Assembly (NCBI GenBank): GCA_902797685.1
Contig: CADBTQ010000007.1
Coordinates: 71,290 to 109,033, forward strand
DNA: 37,744 bases
DNA from: an uncultured Eubacteriales bacterium
GTDB taxonomy: Bacteria > Bacillota > Clostridia > Christensenellales > CAG-1252
Reading direction: 5' to 3'
Notes under the pieces: generated by a model
The model's input: only the letters and a program-made list of their open reading frames with translations
Databases searched by the model: none
Told to the model about the DNA's origin: nothing
Shown: positions 14,417-21,228 of the stretch, piece after piece
How positions within the stretch are numbered: position 1 is the first letter of the stretch
Layout: each line of letters starts with the position of its first letter
Made by a program: the position numbers and the translations under genes

Positions 14417-15096
14417 TATCTCATTTCATGCGTCAGCATCTTATAGATCTCTCCGTACGCCGCCAAAGCGGCGGCGGGGACTTGGGGTAAGTCGTCCTTG
14501 GTCAGGACGACTTTTTTGTTCGTCCACACGGCGACCGCCTCTCGTATTTCGGCGATGATCTCCTCTCTAAGCGAGGGATACGCCCACGCCTCTCCCCAAG
14601 TCAACCGCCTGTCGAGGAAGTAGGACGAGAGAGACCCGGACGCGTCGACGATCTTGTCCTCGGGAAGGAGCAACACCTCGGCGGGCGTTAGCACGAGGGC
14701 GAAATCGTCTAACTTTAGCCAAATCGCCGCCAAATACGCCCACGATAGCGGGTTGCCGTCGTATGTCGGGCAAGGAGCGGGCAAAACGGGTTTGACCTCG
14801 TATCGTTCGATTTTGAAACGTTTGAGAGCGCAGAGCGATACCGCGCACACTTCCCATCCCCCGTCCGTTTGCGCCACACCCAAGATAGGGCGAGTGCTTG
14901 CCCGTATTTTGGCGTGCGCCCGACCCGTGGCTTGGGGCACCTCGTCCACTTCGATCCAGCCCCTCTTTTGCCAAAAATCCACCCCCTTGAGGGTGGTGGT
15001 CATGCTGTATCCCGAGGCTTGTTTGAGATACAATTTGGTGCAATCGGGGTGGGCGAGGATGAGGGAGAGCAACTTGCCCGTTTTGCTTTGGCTCAT
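14416..15096 (-). CDS. Winged-helix protein, probably a degenerate ROK-type regulator
   Basis: A 226-aa protein not confidently recognised. Residues 5-52 (SKTGKLLSLILAHPDCTKLY ... FWQKRGWIEV) look like the winged helix at the start of ROK/NagC regulators. A following GRAHAKIRAS...ILGVAQTDGGW block resembles the linker and the first strand of a ROK domain, but the protein stops far short of the ~380 aa family length and lacks its ATP and zinc motifs. A frame extending to 15609 runs through hairpin arrays and is rejected. The ATG at 15096 lies six nt after a TATAAT box, so the mRNA may be leaderless and no Shine-Dalgarno is expected. Function unknown. Confidence 0.65.
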   Translation of the reverse strand: MSQSKTGKLLSLILAHPDCTKLYLKQASGYSMTTTLKGVDFWQKRGWIEVDEVPQATGRAHAKIRASTRPILGVAQTDGGWEVCAVSLCALKRFKIERYEVKPVLPAPCPTYDGNPLSWAYLAAIWLKLDDFALVLTPAEVLLLPEDKIVDASGSLSSYFLDRRLTWGEAWAYPSLREEIIAEIREAVAVWTNKKVVLTKDDLPQVPAAALAAYGEIYKMLTHEMR

Positions 15097-15102
15097 ACTT
15101 CC

Positions 15103-15111
15103 ATTATACCA
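15103..15111 (-). promoter_or_regulatory. Extended -10 element, leaderless start for the ROK-like gene
   Basis: On the minus strand TGG-TATAAT, then GGAAGT, then ATG. No -35 consensus lies 17 nt upstream. The expected start site is at or next to the A of the ATG. The same layout precedes the FAD-dependent oxidoreductase at 19454. Confidence 0.6.
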
Positions 15112-15180
15112 AATCCGCCACCCGTCTTTTGTCCGCTCGCGTCGAAAGAGAGGGAAGCGTGGCGCAAAGCGCGGGCGATA

Positions 15181-15276
15181 GCGCCTCGCGCAGTGATATA
15201 CGGCTTTGCCGTGTGATATTTTTGCCAAGGCAAAAGTGATATTCCGCCTGATGGCGGAGTGATATTCGCTCCGCGA
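15181..15276. repeat. Hairpin array 2 (linker GTGATAT)
   Basis: Five palindromes separated by four identical GTGATAT linkers (starting 15193, 15213, 15236, 15259): GCGC-ctc-GCGC, ACGGC-ttt-GCCGT, TTTTGCC-aa-GGCAAAA, TCCGCC-tgat-GGCGGA, TCGC-tcc-GCGA. Every palindrome is different in sequence while the linker is invariant. It lies upstream of the ROK-like gene. Confidence 0.88.
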
Positions 15277-15366
15277 GTTGGCTACGCTTTGCTCCGCGTG
15301 GAAGGCTCCGATTTCGCCTTGTAAATGGTTTAGTATACTATACACAAAAGGTTGCCCCGAGGTTGC

Positions 15367-15498
15367 GGCGTCTCTCGAAACGCCTAAGCGATATAAATCC
15401 CCACAGGATTTGCGATATAACGCAGCCCCCTTGCACCGAACAAGGGGGCTGTGTTGCGATATATTCGGCAAGCCGAATGCGATATATCCCTTTGGGAT
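15367..15498. repeat. Hairpin array 3 (linker GCGATAT)
   Basis: Four GCGATAT linkers (15388, 15412, 15456, 15479) separate GGCGT..ACGCC, AAATCC-ccaca-GGATTT, a large AACGCAGCCCCCTTG / CAAGGGGGCTGTGTT stem (15 bp with one G-T, 7-nt loop), ATTCGGC-aa-GCCGAAT and ATCCC-ttt-GGGAT. Between arrays 2 and 3 (15277-15366) I see only the perfect palindrome TAGTATACTA near 15331 and no gene. Confidence 0.86.
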
Positions 15499-15519
15499 GT
15501 TGCGGATGGGGATTGATAT

Positions 15520-15633
15520 TGCTAACGCAAAGAGCGTACATATCGCATGATATGCGGTATCGTATCTCGCATTTGCCAAGGCAAATGGATCGCAAAAGCA
15601 CCGAAACAATGGATCGGTGCTTTTACGTTAGCA
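15520..15633. repeat. 114-bp inverted repeat with two internal hairpins
   Basis: TGCTAACG (15520-15527) and CGTTAGCA (15626-15633) close a region that contains CATTTGCC-aa-GGCAAATG (near 15570-15587) and AAAAGCACCGA (15594-15604) pairing with TCGGTGCTTTT (15614-15624). It could fold as a multibranched structure. The linkers of arrays 2-3 on its left and arrays 4-5 on its right point in opposite directions. Confidence 0.65.
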
Positions 15634-15672
15634 GGTATCGAAAAAACCGCCGCAACCCGAGCAAGGTAAAAC

Positions 15673-15767
15673 CCTGCGAGGATTTCACCCGCATAGAGTG
15701 CGGATTTCAACGGCTGTAAAAGCCGATTTCACCCATGCTCTGCATGGATTTCACCCACCGCAGGTGG
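15673..15767. repeat. Hairpin array 4 (linker ATTTCAC, read GTGAAAT on the minus strand)
   Basis: Linkers at 15682, 15704 (ATTTCAA), 15726 and 15748, spaced exactly 22 nt. They separate CCT-gcg-AGG, CCGCA-tagag-TGCGG, CGGCT-gtaaa-AGCCG, CCATGC-tct-GCATGG and CCACC-gca-GGTGG. The strict period is the most regular of all the arrays. Confidence 0.87.
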
Positions 15768-15787
15768 ATCTATTCGGCTTCCACCAC

Positions 15788-15938
15788 GTTGCCTGCATCC
15801 AACACGATGCGGGCAACATATCACTTGCGAGTAAGGCGAGCAAATATCACTCTGCCTTTGGGCAGAATATCACACACCTTTGGCGTATATCACTGCGAAG
15901 CGTAGCACGGCTAAGCCGTATATCATTGCGCTTTGCGC
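15788..15938. repeat. Hairpin array 5 (linker ATATCAC, read GTGATAT on the minus strand)
   Basis: Linkers at 15818, 15844, 15867, 15887 and 15920 (ATATCAT). Units include GTTGCCTGCATC / GATGCGGGCAAC (12 bp, one G-T), TTGC..GCAA, TCTGCC-tttg-GGCAGA, ACACC-ttt-GGCGT (one mismatch), TGC..GCA, ACGGC-taa-GCCGT and GCGC-ttt-GCGC. It ends 7 nt from the stop codon of the DUF4956 gene, which is transcribed towards it. Confidence 0.86.
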
Positions 15939-15945
15939 CTGGCGC

Positions 15946-16644
15946 TTACAGCGTTTTCGCGTCTTCCACGTAGGGCAGGAGACTGATCTCCAGATTGCCG
16001 TTTTTGGTGCGCAACTCGTCGATGAGTTCCTTTTCTTCGGCGGGATTTTTGAGGATCACGCGGAAGGAGAGGCGGAACATACTGCCCATACCCGTGGTCT
16101 TGACCCCCACCGCCTCGCACTCTTTGAGGTAGTGATCGAAGGTGGACTTGAATACGTCCGAATAGTTGAGGGTCTCGGGAATGGTGATCTTGAGGAGTTT
16201 TTCCTTGGCAAAACGCTTGTTGCGGAAGATGGGCAGATAGCTCAGCCCCACGTACAAGCCGCCCGCCAAAAGGGTAAAGATGACCCCGTACGCCGCATAG
16301 CCCAAGCCGAACACAAAGCCGGATACCACCCCGCCGAAGAGGAGCAGTATTTCCTCGGCGCGCCCGTTGGTGGAGCGGAAGCGGATCAATCCCAAAGCGA
16401 TGGCGATGGTCGCTATCCTTGCCACCCCGTTGGTGGACGTGGTGTCGCCCAAAAACTTGTCGAGCAAAGCGATCCCCACGCTCACGATCAAGGGGATGAG
16501 CGCCAAGGTGACGAACATTCCTTTGGACGAGCGCAGTTTGAGGGACGCCAAAAAGGCGTATATCCTGCCCGAAACGAGCGCCAAAGCCGCCATTAAGGCG
16601 ACCATACCTATCGTAGTACCGTTTTGAAATATCGAGTTAAACAT
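15946..16644 (-). CDS. DUF4956-family membrane protein
   Basis: A 232-aa protein with about four hydrophobic segments in its first 140 residues (VALMAALALV; MFVTLALIPLIVSVGIAL; ARIATIAIALGLI; LLFGGVVSGFVFGLGYAAYGVI) and a soluble C-terminal domain of about 90 residues (ITIPETLNYSDVFKSTFDHY). This matches the DUF4956 family, which in many bacteria is encoded beside VTC-type polyphosphate polymerases, as here. Activity is unknown; a supporting role in membrane-linked polyphosphate or spore-coat-related functions has been suggested only by context. It is the last gene of the minus-strand operon, 66 nt after the VTC gene. The end abuts hairpin array 5. Confidence 0.85.
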   Translation of the reverse strand: MFNSIFQNGTTIGMVALMAALALVSGRIYAFLASLKLRSSKGMFVTLALIPLIVSVGIALLDKFLGDTTSTNGVARIATIAIALGLIRFRSTNGRAEEILLLFGGVVSGFVFGLGYAAYGVIFTLLAGGLYVGLSYLPIFRNKRFAKEKLLKITIPETLNYSDVFKSTFDHYLKECEAVGVKTTGMGSMFRLSFRVILKNPAEEKELIDELRTKNGNLEISLLPYVEDAKTL

Positions 16645-16710
16645 GTTGATTCTCCTTATTCCTCGGGGCGAGTGGCGCCCCGCTCTCCTTGCCCGCTCAA
16701 GTCGGCTTAT

Positions 16711-17430
16711 TTACAGCACCACGTTTTGCAGTACGCGGTGCGCTTGTTGTTTGTACGCCTCTCCGTACTTGGAAAAGCTGCCTTTGTAGATACCCCCCTC
16801 GGCGAGGATCTTGCTCAACCACATGGGCATCGCCTGTTGCACCTTGACTTCGAGTATCGTGTGGCCCTTTGGCAGTAGCGATATCCCGCCCATCGAGGTG
16901 GTGAGGTCGAGATCGGTCACTCTGTAGCGGGGGTTGTGGTCGATGGTAAGTCGCAAGTCCCCGCCCGGCTCGAAGTAGGCGTTGCGGTCGTAGATGATCA
17001 GGCAAGCGGGCACCAAGTCGCGGTAGTAGTCGCGGAAATAGGATATCTCTCTTGCGATCTGTCCGTCCGCGCAGATCTCTCCGTCCCCTCGAAAGAAGGC
17101 GTTGACCCCCTCGATGGTCGAGGCGACTCGGCGCTTGTACACGATGCCGTCCGCTTTACGTTTGAGTTCGAGGTACACCGGCCTGTTTTCGGTCGCCAAT
17201 CCGTACGAGCGCAGCCGTATCTTTTCCTTAAACGGCGGTTTTTCGATGGACGTCCGTATCAAGCGATAGTCGGGGGTGTCGTAGTACAGCGAGGCGATGG
17301 ACGTCAGTCCGTATTTGTCCAGTTGCATGTGTCCCACGAGCTGCCGTTTGAGGTACTCGGTCTGTTGGGGAGTCAATAGGTATTTGAGTTCGTAGCGTTT
17401 CATCACCACGATGGGTTTTTCGCTCGCCAT
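16711..17430 (-). CDS. VTC-domain polyphosphate polymerase-like protein
   Basis: A 239-aa protein with the triphosphate-tunnel fold of VTC4-like enzymes, which in yeast synthesise polyphosphate from ATP. Basic tunnel motifs are present in order: RYELKYLL (about 12-19), SLYYDTPDY, KEKIRLRSYG, YLELKRKADGIVYKRR, DRNAYFE, LTIDHNPRYR, ILEVKV and KGSFSKYGEAY. The frame extends to 17490, but the ATG at 17430 is preceded by GGGGTGAG and avoids overlapping the kinase. It follows the kinase by 11 nt. No membrane segment of its own; the adjacent DUF4956 protein may supply the membrane partner. The polymerase activity is inferred from family membership. Confidence 0.87.
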   Translation of the reverse strand: MASEKPIVVMKRYELKYLLTPQQTEYLKRQLVGHMQLDKYGLTSIASLYYDTPDYRLIRTSIEKPPFKEKIRLRSYGLATENRPVYLELKRKADGIVYKRRVASTIEGVNAFFRGDGEICADGQIAREISYFRDYYRDLVPACLIIYDRNAYFEPGGDLRLTIDHNPRYRVTDLDLTTSMGGISLLPKGHTILEVKVQQAMPMWLSKILAEGGIYKGSFSKYGEAYKQQAHRVLQNVVL

Positions 17431-17441
17431 GTTCTCACCCC

Positions 17442-18692
17442 CTATAGCTCGGCGCGCAGCACGAATCGTCCGTTTTCGCCCGTCGCCCATATCCTGCCGC
17501 CGTGCGCGGCTACGATCTCTTTGGCGACCGCAAGCCCCAATCCGTTGCCTTCGATGCCGCTTTCCTTGACCGTTTCCGAACGGTAGAATCGCTCGAACAC
17601 GCTGTCCATGGGACCGTCCGGCACCTCGGGTGCGTCGTTAGAGACCGTCAAGGTCAGCCGTTCTCCCTCTTTGGATAGGCGCAACGCGGCTTGGCTTTGG
17701 GAGTAGGCGAGGGCGTTGTCCAAGGCGATGTTGATGAGGTCGCCTATCTTGAGCGGATCGCCCGTGTACCGCAATCCTTGCGCTACGTCCGCCTCGAAGG
17801 TCTTGCCCTTTTGCTCGAAGAGTCTTTGGTAGGGTGAGGCGATCTCTGCGGTCAAGGCGGATAGGTCAAACTCCTTTTTGTCGGGCGCGCTCTGCTCCTC
17901 GAGGAGCAGTTTGTCCAACCCCGCCACCAGTTGGGTGAGCCTGCCCACCTCTTTGCCGATGGCGTGGCTCTCCTCGCTCTCTCCGTCGCGCAGTTCGATC
18001 ACGTGGCGGGAAGTATCGATCACGGTGATGGGATTTTTGAGTTCGTGGGAAGCGTCCGCCACAAATTGTTTTTGACGTCTGTCGCTCTGCTCGATGGGTT
18101 TGACCACCGCTTTGGAGATACCCAACAGGGCAAGGAAGGTCACCGCCAGTCCCACCGCGCCGCCCGCCAGCGAGGCGATCAGCACCCTGTACGAGGGCAG
18201 CAGTTCGCGCGATTGATCGATGACGGTCACGTGGGTACCCGCTTGATCCGTCCATACCGTGTAGCGGTAGTAGGTGCGGGTCCAACCCCCTTTGCCCCCC
18301 TTGAGGCTGTCCGCCCAATCGGCGGCTTCCTCTTGGGTCACGGCGTTGAGGTGCATATCCACTCCCACCACGTTGCCGCTCTCGTCAAAGGTCGCGGTGA
18401 AGAAGCGGGTCGTCTGTCCTATCTCGGGGGAGTTGGGACCGAAGGGTCGCCTGTCTCCCTGCTCGAAGGTTTGGCCGTCGCTTTGCTCGTTCGGCTGTGC
18501 GCCTTGTCCCATTTGGGGCGGCTGTTGCCCGAATTGCCCCCCGCCGTCCACGATCTGTTGGAGCACCTTATCGGCGTCCTCGGCGACTAAGGCAAAGTTG
18601 ACGAAGTTGATCACGAGCAAGATCGCCGTCAGCAAGCCAAACACCGCCAGCATCGCCGTCACGATAAACTTTTTACGCAGTTTGTTGATCAT
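17442..18692 (-). CDS. Membrane sensor histidine kinase with altered G1 box
   Basis: A 416-aa kinase. Transmembrane segments at about 10-35 and 168-192 flank an extracytoplasmic sensor region with a Gln/Gly/Pro-rich stretch (50-90). The cytoplasmic part has the H box FVADASHELKNPITVI (H216), an N box (NIALDNALAYS), the F box FERFYR and the G2 box GNGLGLAVAKEI. The G1 box reads NDAPEVP instead of D-x-G-x-G, losing the Asp and both glycines. The ATG at 18692 overlaps the response-regulator gene by 20 nt and has AAAGGA upstream; the longer frame to 18758 is inside the regulator. Autophosphorylation is likely but ATP binding may be weakened. Confidence 0.88.
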   Translation of the reverse strand: MINKLRKKFIVTAMLAVFGLLTAILLVINFVNFALVAEDADKVLQQIVDGGGQFGQQPPQMGQGAQPNEQSDGQTFEQGDRRPFGPNSPEIGQTTRFFTATFDESGNVVGVDMHLNAVTQEEAADWADSLKGGKGGWTRTYYRYTVWTDQAGTHVTVIDQSRELLPSYRVLIASLAGGAVGLAVTFLALLGISKAVVKPIEQSDRRQKQFVADASHELKNPITVIDTSRHVIELRDGESEESHAIGKEVGRLTQLVAGLDKLLLEEQSAPDKKEFDLSALTAEIASPYQRLFEQKGKTFEADVAQGLRYTGDPLKIGDLINIALDNALAYSQSQAALRLSKEGERLTLTVSNDAPEVPDGPMDSVFERFYRSETVKESGIEGNGLGLAVAKEIVAAHGGRIWATGENGRFVLRAEL

Positions 18693-19290
18693 AAAGCTTG
18701 TATCCTTTGTCCGTGGCGCGGACTTCCAGTCCCCAAGAGGTGGTTTGCAATCGGTCATTGAGGTCGACCATCAAGCGGTAGGCGGTGCCCGCCGTTTGTT
18801 TGGCGAAGGGGAGATCGACCACTTCCTCCGCGGGGAGCGCGTCCCCCTCGAGCAATCGCTCCAACGCCACCAGTTGGGGTAGTCCCAACAAGACGCTTTG
18901 TCCTTCGTGGCGCACTTCGCCCGATCGGTAATCGAGTAGATACCCCCCTTGGCTTCGCTCGCTCAAGTGGGCGATCGTCTCCACCGCGCTAAGCAAGGTG
19001 GCGGCGCTTATGGGTTTGGGCAAAGTCAGCGCGGCGCGAGCGGCTTTGTCGTTGACCTCTCCCGTCATGGCGAGGGTAGGAACGGCTTTTGAGGCTTTTT
19101 CCAACACCTTATCCAACGAAAGACGGGGTAGTTGCGTCTCGGCGAGCAGTAGGTCGTAGTCCTCTTTTTGCAGATAGCCCAACGCCTGCACTCCGTCGTA
19201 CGCCACCGTCACTTGGTGACCCATCGCCCCCATCAAACGCTCGAGCGATTCGGCAAGCGAGCGGCAATCTTCGGCGATCAATAGTTTCAT
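18673..19290 (-). CDS. OmpR/PhoB-type response regulator lacking the phosphoacceptor aspartate
   Basis: A 205-aa regulator. The receiver (about 1-105) has the acidic pair (AED, residues 6-8), the conserved Thr in LAMTG and Lys in LPKPIS, but the phosphoacceptor position reads LLLAETQLP. Glu51 (codon GAG) stands where Asp is expected, four residues before the conserved Pro. The C-terminal half (about 115-203) is a winged helix of the OmpR type ending in VRATDKGYKLY. AAGGAGA precedes the ATG at 19290; the frame up to 19632 is not needed. First gene of the operon regulator-kinase-VTC-DUF4956. Probably controls its own operon, perhaps independently of phosphorylation. Confidence 0.84.
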   Translation of the reverse strand: MKLLIAEDCRSLAESLERLMGAMGHQVTVAYDGVQALGYLQKEDYDLLLAETQLPRLSLDKVLEKASKAVPTLAMTGEVNDKAARAALTLPKPISAATLLSAVETIAHLSERSQGGYLLDYRSGEVRHEGQSVLLGLPQLVALERLLEGDALPAEEVVDLPFAKQTAGTAYRLMVDLNDRLQTTSWGLEVRATDKGYKLYDQQTA

Positions 19291-19418
19291 AGTCTTCTCC
19301 TTGGGACTTCGGCTTACGCCCGCCCGTTTTGATACTTCTACTGTAGACCCCCTACCTAAAATCAACTTTAATTTGTCGCCTCTTGGCAAAATATTTTTTC
19401 GCCCCCTTTCCCAAACCC

Positions 19419-19447
19419 TTGTCCGCATCCTTTTCAAGTGGTATAAT
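19419..19447 (+). promoter_or_regulatory. Promoter giving a leaderless mRNA for the FAD-dependent oxidoreductase
   Basis: TTGTCC (19419-19424), 17-nt spacer, TATAAT (19442-19447) with an upstream TGG forming an extended -10. Only six nt separate the -10 box from the ATG at 19454, so transcription should start at the initiation codon. Confidence 0.7.
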
Positions 19448-19453
19448 GCGGGT

Positions 19454-20986
19454 ATGGAATGGGTCAATTTGTCGCTTGATCTGGACGAAGACGAACGCAC
19501 CCTCAAAGGGCGCGCTTGTCGCAAATTGGGTTGGAGACCCAACGAGGTCGCCACCTTTCTTTTGGCGCGCAAGTCGATAGACGCCCGCCTGAAAGACGCG
19601 ATCAAATTGGTGTACACGGTGGGGTTGAGCAAACAAAGAGAGACCCTGCCCCTCTACACCCCCGACTACGTGGGCGCGCGCTCTCGCCGTCCCGTGGTGG
19701 TGGGATTCGGCCCCGCGGGCATGCTTGCGGCGTACGTGCTGGCGCAAGCGGGGTTAGAGCCCCTCGTGTTGGAGAGAGGCTCCTCGGTGGACGAGCGCAC
19801 CGCCAAGGTGCAAAAGTTTTGGCAAGAGGGCGTACTCGATACCGAGTGCAACGTGCAGTTCGGCGAAGGGGGCGCGGGCGCCTTTTCGGACGGCAAACTC
19901 AACACGGGCACGGGGGACAAACTCTTGCAGCGCACCGTGCTCGACCTTTTCGTCCGCCACGGCGCGCCCGAGCGGATCCTTTACGACGCCAAGCCCCACG
20001 TGGGCACCGACAAACTCAAAGAGGTCTGCCGAGGGGTTAGGCAGGAGATCGAATCCTTGGGCGGGGAGATCCACTTTGACGAAAAGATGGTCGATTTGAG
20101 CTTAGGCGCTCCCCATACCGTGGTGACGGATAGGGGAGAGTACCTTGCCGACGACGTGATCTTGGCGATCGGGCACAGCGCCCGCGACACCTACCGATTG
20201 TTGGAAAACTTATCGTTTGCCCTCTCGCCCAAGCCCTTTGCGGTGGGGGTGAGAGCCGAACATTGGCAAGCCGACCTCAATCGCGCCATGTGGGGCAAAT
20301 ACGCCTTTCATCCCGCTTTGGGGGTCGCCGACTACCGCTTGGTGCAACACACCCCGTATGGCGGCGTGTACAGTTTTTGTATGTGTCCGGGCGGCTACGT
20401 CGTGGCGTCCTCGTCCGACCCCGACACGGTGGTCACCAACGGGATGAGTTATTCGGATCGCGGCGGTACCAACGCCAACGCCGCCTTGCTCGTGGGGGTA
20501 GACCCCGCCGATCTGGACGGGAGTTTGTGGTGCGGACTGCGTTTGCAGCAAGAGTTGGAAAAGCAAGCCTACGCCATGGGCGGCGGCGGTTACTTCGCCC
20601 CCTGCTGTCGGTGGGGAGACTTTCGCGACGGCAGGCTCTTAGGTGACTTCGGCAAGGTGTCGCCCACCTATCGTCCCGGGGTCAAACGCGCCCCTTTGTG
20701 GGAAGGGCTGCCCCCGCAAGTGGCGATGGCGATCAGGGAAGCGATGCCCGCTTTCGGACGCAAAATAGCGGGGTACGATCATCCCGACGCCCTCTTTACG
20801 GGGTACGAGACCCGCTCGTCCGCGCCGATCAGGGTGGAGAGAGGGGAGGATATGCAAGCGCGGTCTATCGAGGGCATTTATCCCTGCGGCGAGGGCTGCG
20901 GCTACGCGGGCGGTATTATGAGCGCCGCCGTCGACGGCATCCGCGTCGCCGAGCAAATCGTGCGCCGGTGGCGCAACGCGAAGTGA
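19454..20986 (+). CDS. FAD-dependent oxidoreductase of the COG2509 type
   Basis: A 510-aa flavoprotein. After a ~75-residue N-terminal region (LSLDLDEDERTLKGRACRKL) comes the FAD-binding Rossmann motif VVVGFGPAGMLAAYVLAQAG (GxGxxG at 84-89). Further conserved blocks are NVQFGEGGAGAFSDGKL, the middle ILAIGHSARDT and the C-terminal FAD-contacting GIYPCGEGCGYAGGIMSAA. This pattern is that of the uncharacterised FAD-dependent dehydrogenases (COG2509); substrate unknown. A frame beginning at 19301 includes the promoter and is rejected. The start has no Shine-Dalgarno, consistent with a leaderless mRNA. The stop TGA is itself part of the first GTGATAT linker of hairpin array 6. Confidence 0.88.
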   Translation: MEWVNLSLDLDEDERTLKGRACRKLGWRPNEVATFLLARKSIDARLKDAIKLVYTVGLSKQRETLPLYTPDYVGARSRRPVVVGFGPAGMLAAYVLAQAGLEPLVLERGSSVDERTAKVQKFWQEGVLDTECNVQFGEGGAGAFSDGKLNTGTGDKLLQRTVLDLFVRHGAPERILYDAKPHVGTDKLKEVCRGVRQEIESLGGEIHFDEKMVDLSLGAPHTVVTDRGEYLADDVILAIGHSARDTYRLLENLSFALSPKPFAVGVRAEHWQADLNRAMWGKYAFHPALGVADYRLVQHTPYGGVYSFCMCPGGYVVASSSDPDTVVTNGMSYSDRGGTNANAALLVGVDPADLDGSLWCGLRLQQELEKQAYAMGGGGYFAPCCRWGDFRDGRLLGDFGKVSPTYRPGVKRAPLWEGLPPQVAMAIREAMPAFGRKIAGYDHPDALFTGYETRSSAPIRVERGEDMQARSIEGIYPCGEGCGYAGGIMSAAVDGIRVAEQIVRRWRNAK

Positions 20987-21122
20987 TATTGTGCTTACGC
21001 ACAGTGATATCCACTGCGTGGAGTGATGTTGTTGGCATAGCCGACAGTGATGTTTCGCTAACGCGAAGTGATGTTATTTGCTGTTGCAAATAGTGATGTT
21101 TTCTTTGCTTGCCGCAAAGAAA
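20961..21122. repeat. Hairpin array 6 (linker GTGATAT/GTGATGT)
   Basis: Six linkers start at 20983, 21004, 21023, 21047, 21068 and 21093 (two GTGATAT, four GTGATGT). They are followed by TGTGC-ttac-GCACA, CCAC-tgc-GTGG, TGTTGGC-ata-GCCGACA (one G-T), TTCGC-taac-GCGAA, TATTTGC-tgtt-GCAAATA and TTTCTTTGC-ttgcc-GCAAAGAAA. A further palindrome, TGCGCC-ggt-GGCGCA (20961-20975), lies inside the last codons of the oxidoreductase. The first linker provides that gene's stop codon. The stretch 21123-21228 holds no gene I can see. Confidence 0.88.
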
Positions 21123-21228
21123 GTTGCGGTGGGGAAATAGATTGCTCGCCGTTGTTGCGCCGATAGCGCCCCCAAAAGGAGCGTAAGCGTGTGGAGCGAA
21201 TCTAAGCTCTATCCCTTACCGCAATGGA

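Noticed and set aside
14416..15609. 397-aa minus-strand frame extending the ROK-like gene
   Set aside because: The extra 171 N-terminal residues translate hairpin arrays and the -10 box; the ATG at 15096 is the supported start.
14357..15938. CRISPR array
   Set aside because: The constant unit is only 6-7 nt, the variable units are palindromes of unequal length, and there are no cas genes in the window.
15878..16596. Plus-strand frame of 238 aa opposite the DUF4956 gene
   Set aside because: Starts inside hairpin array 5 and is antisense to a recognised membrane protein.
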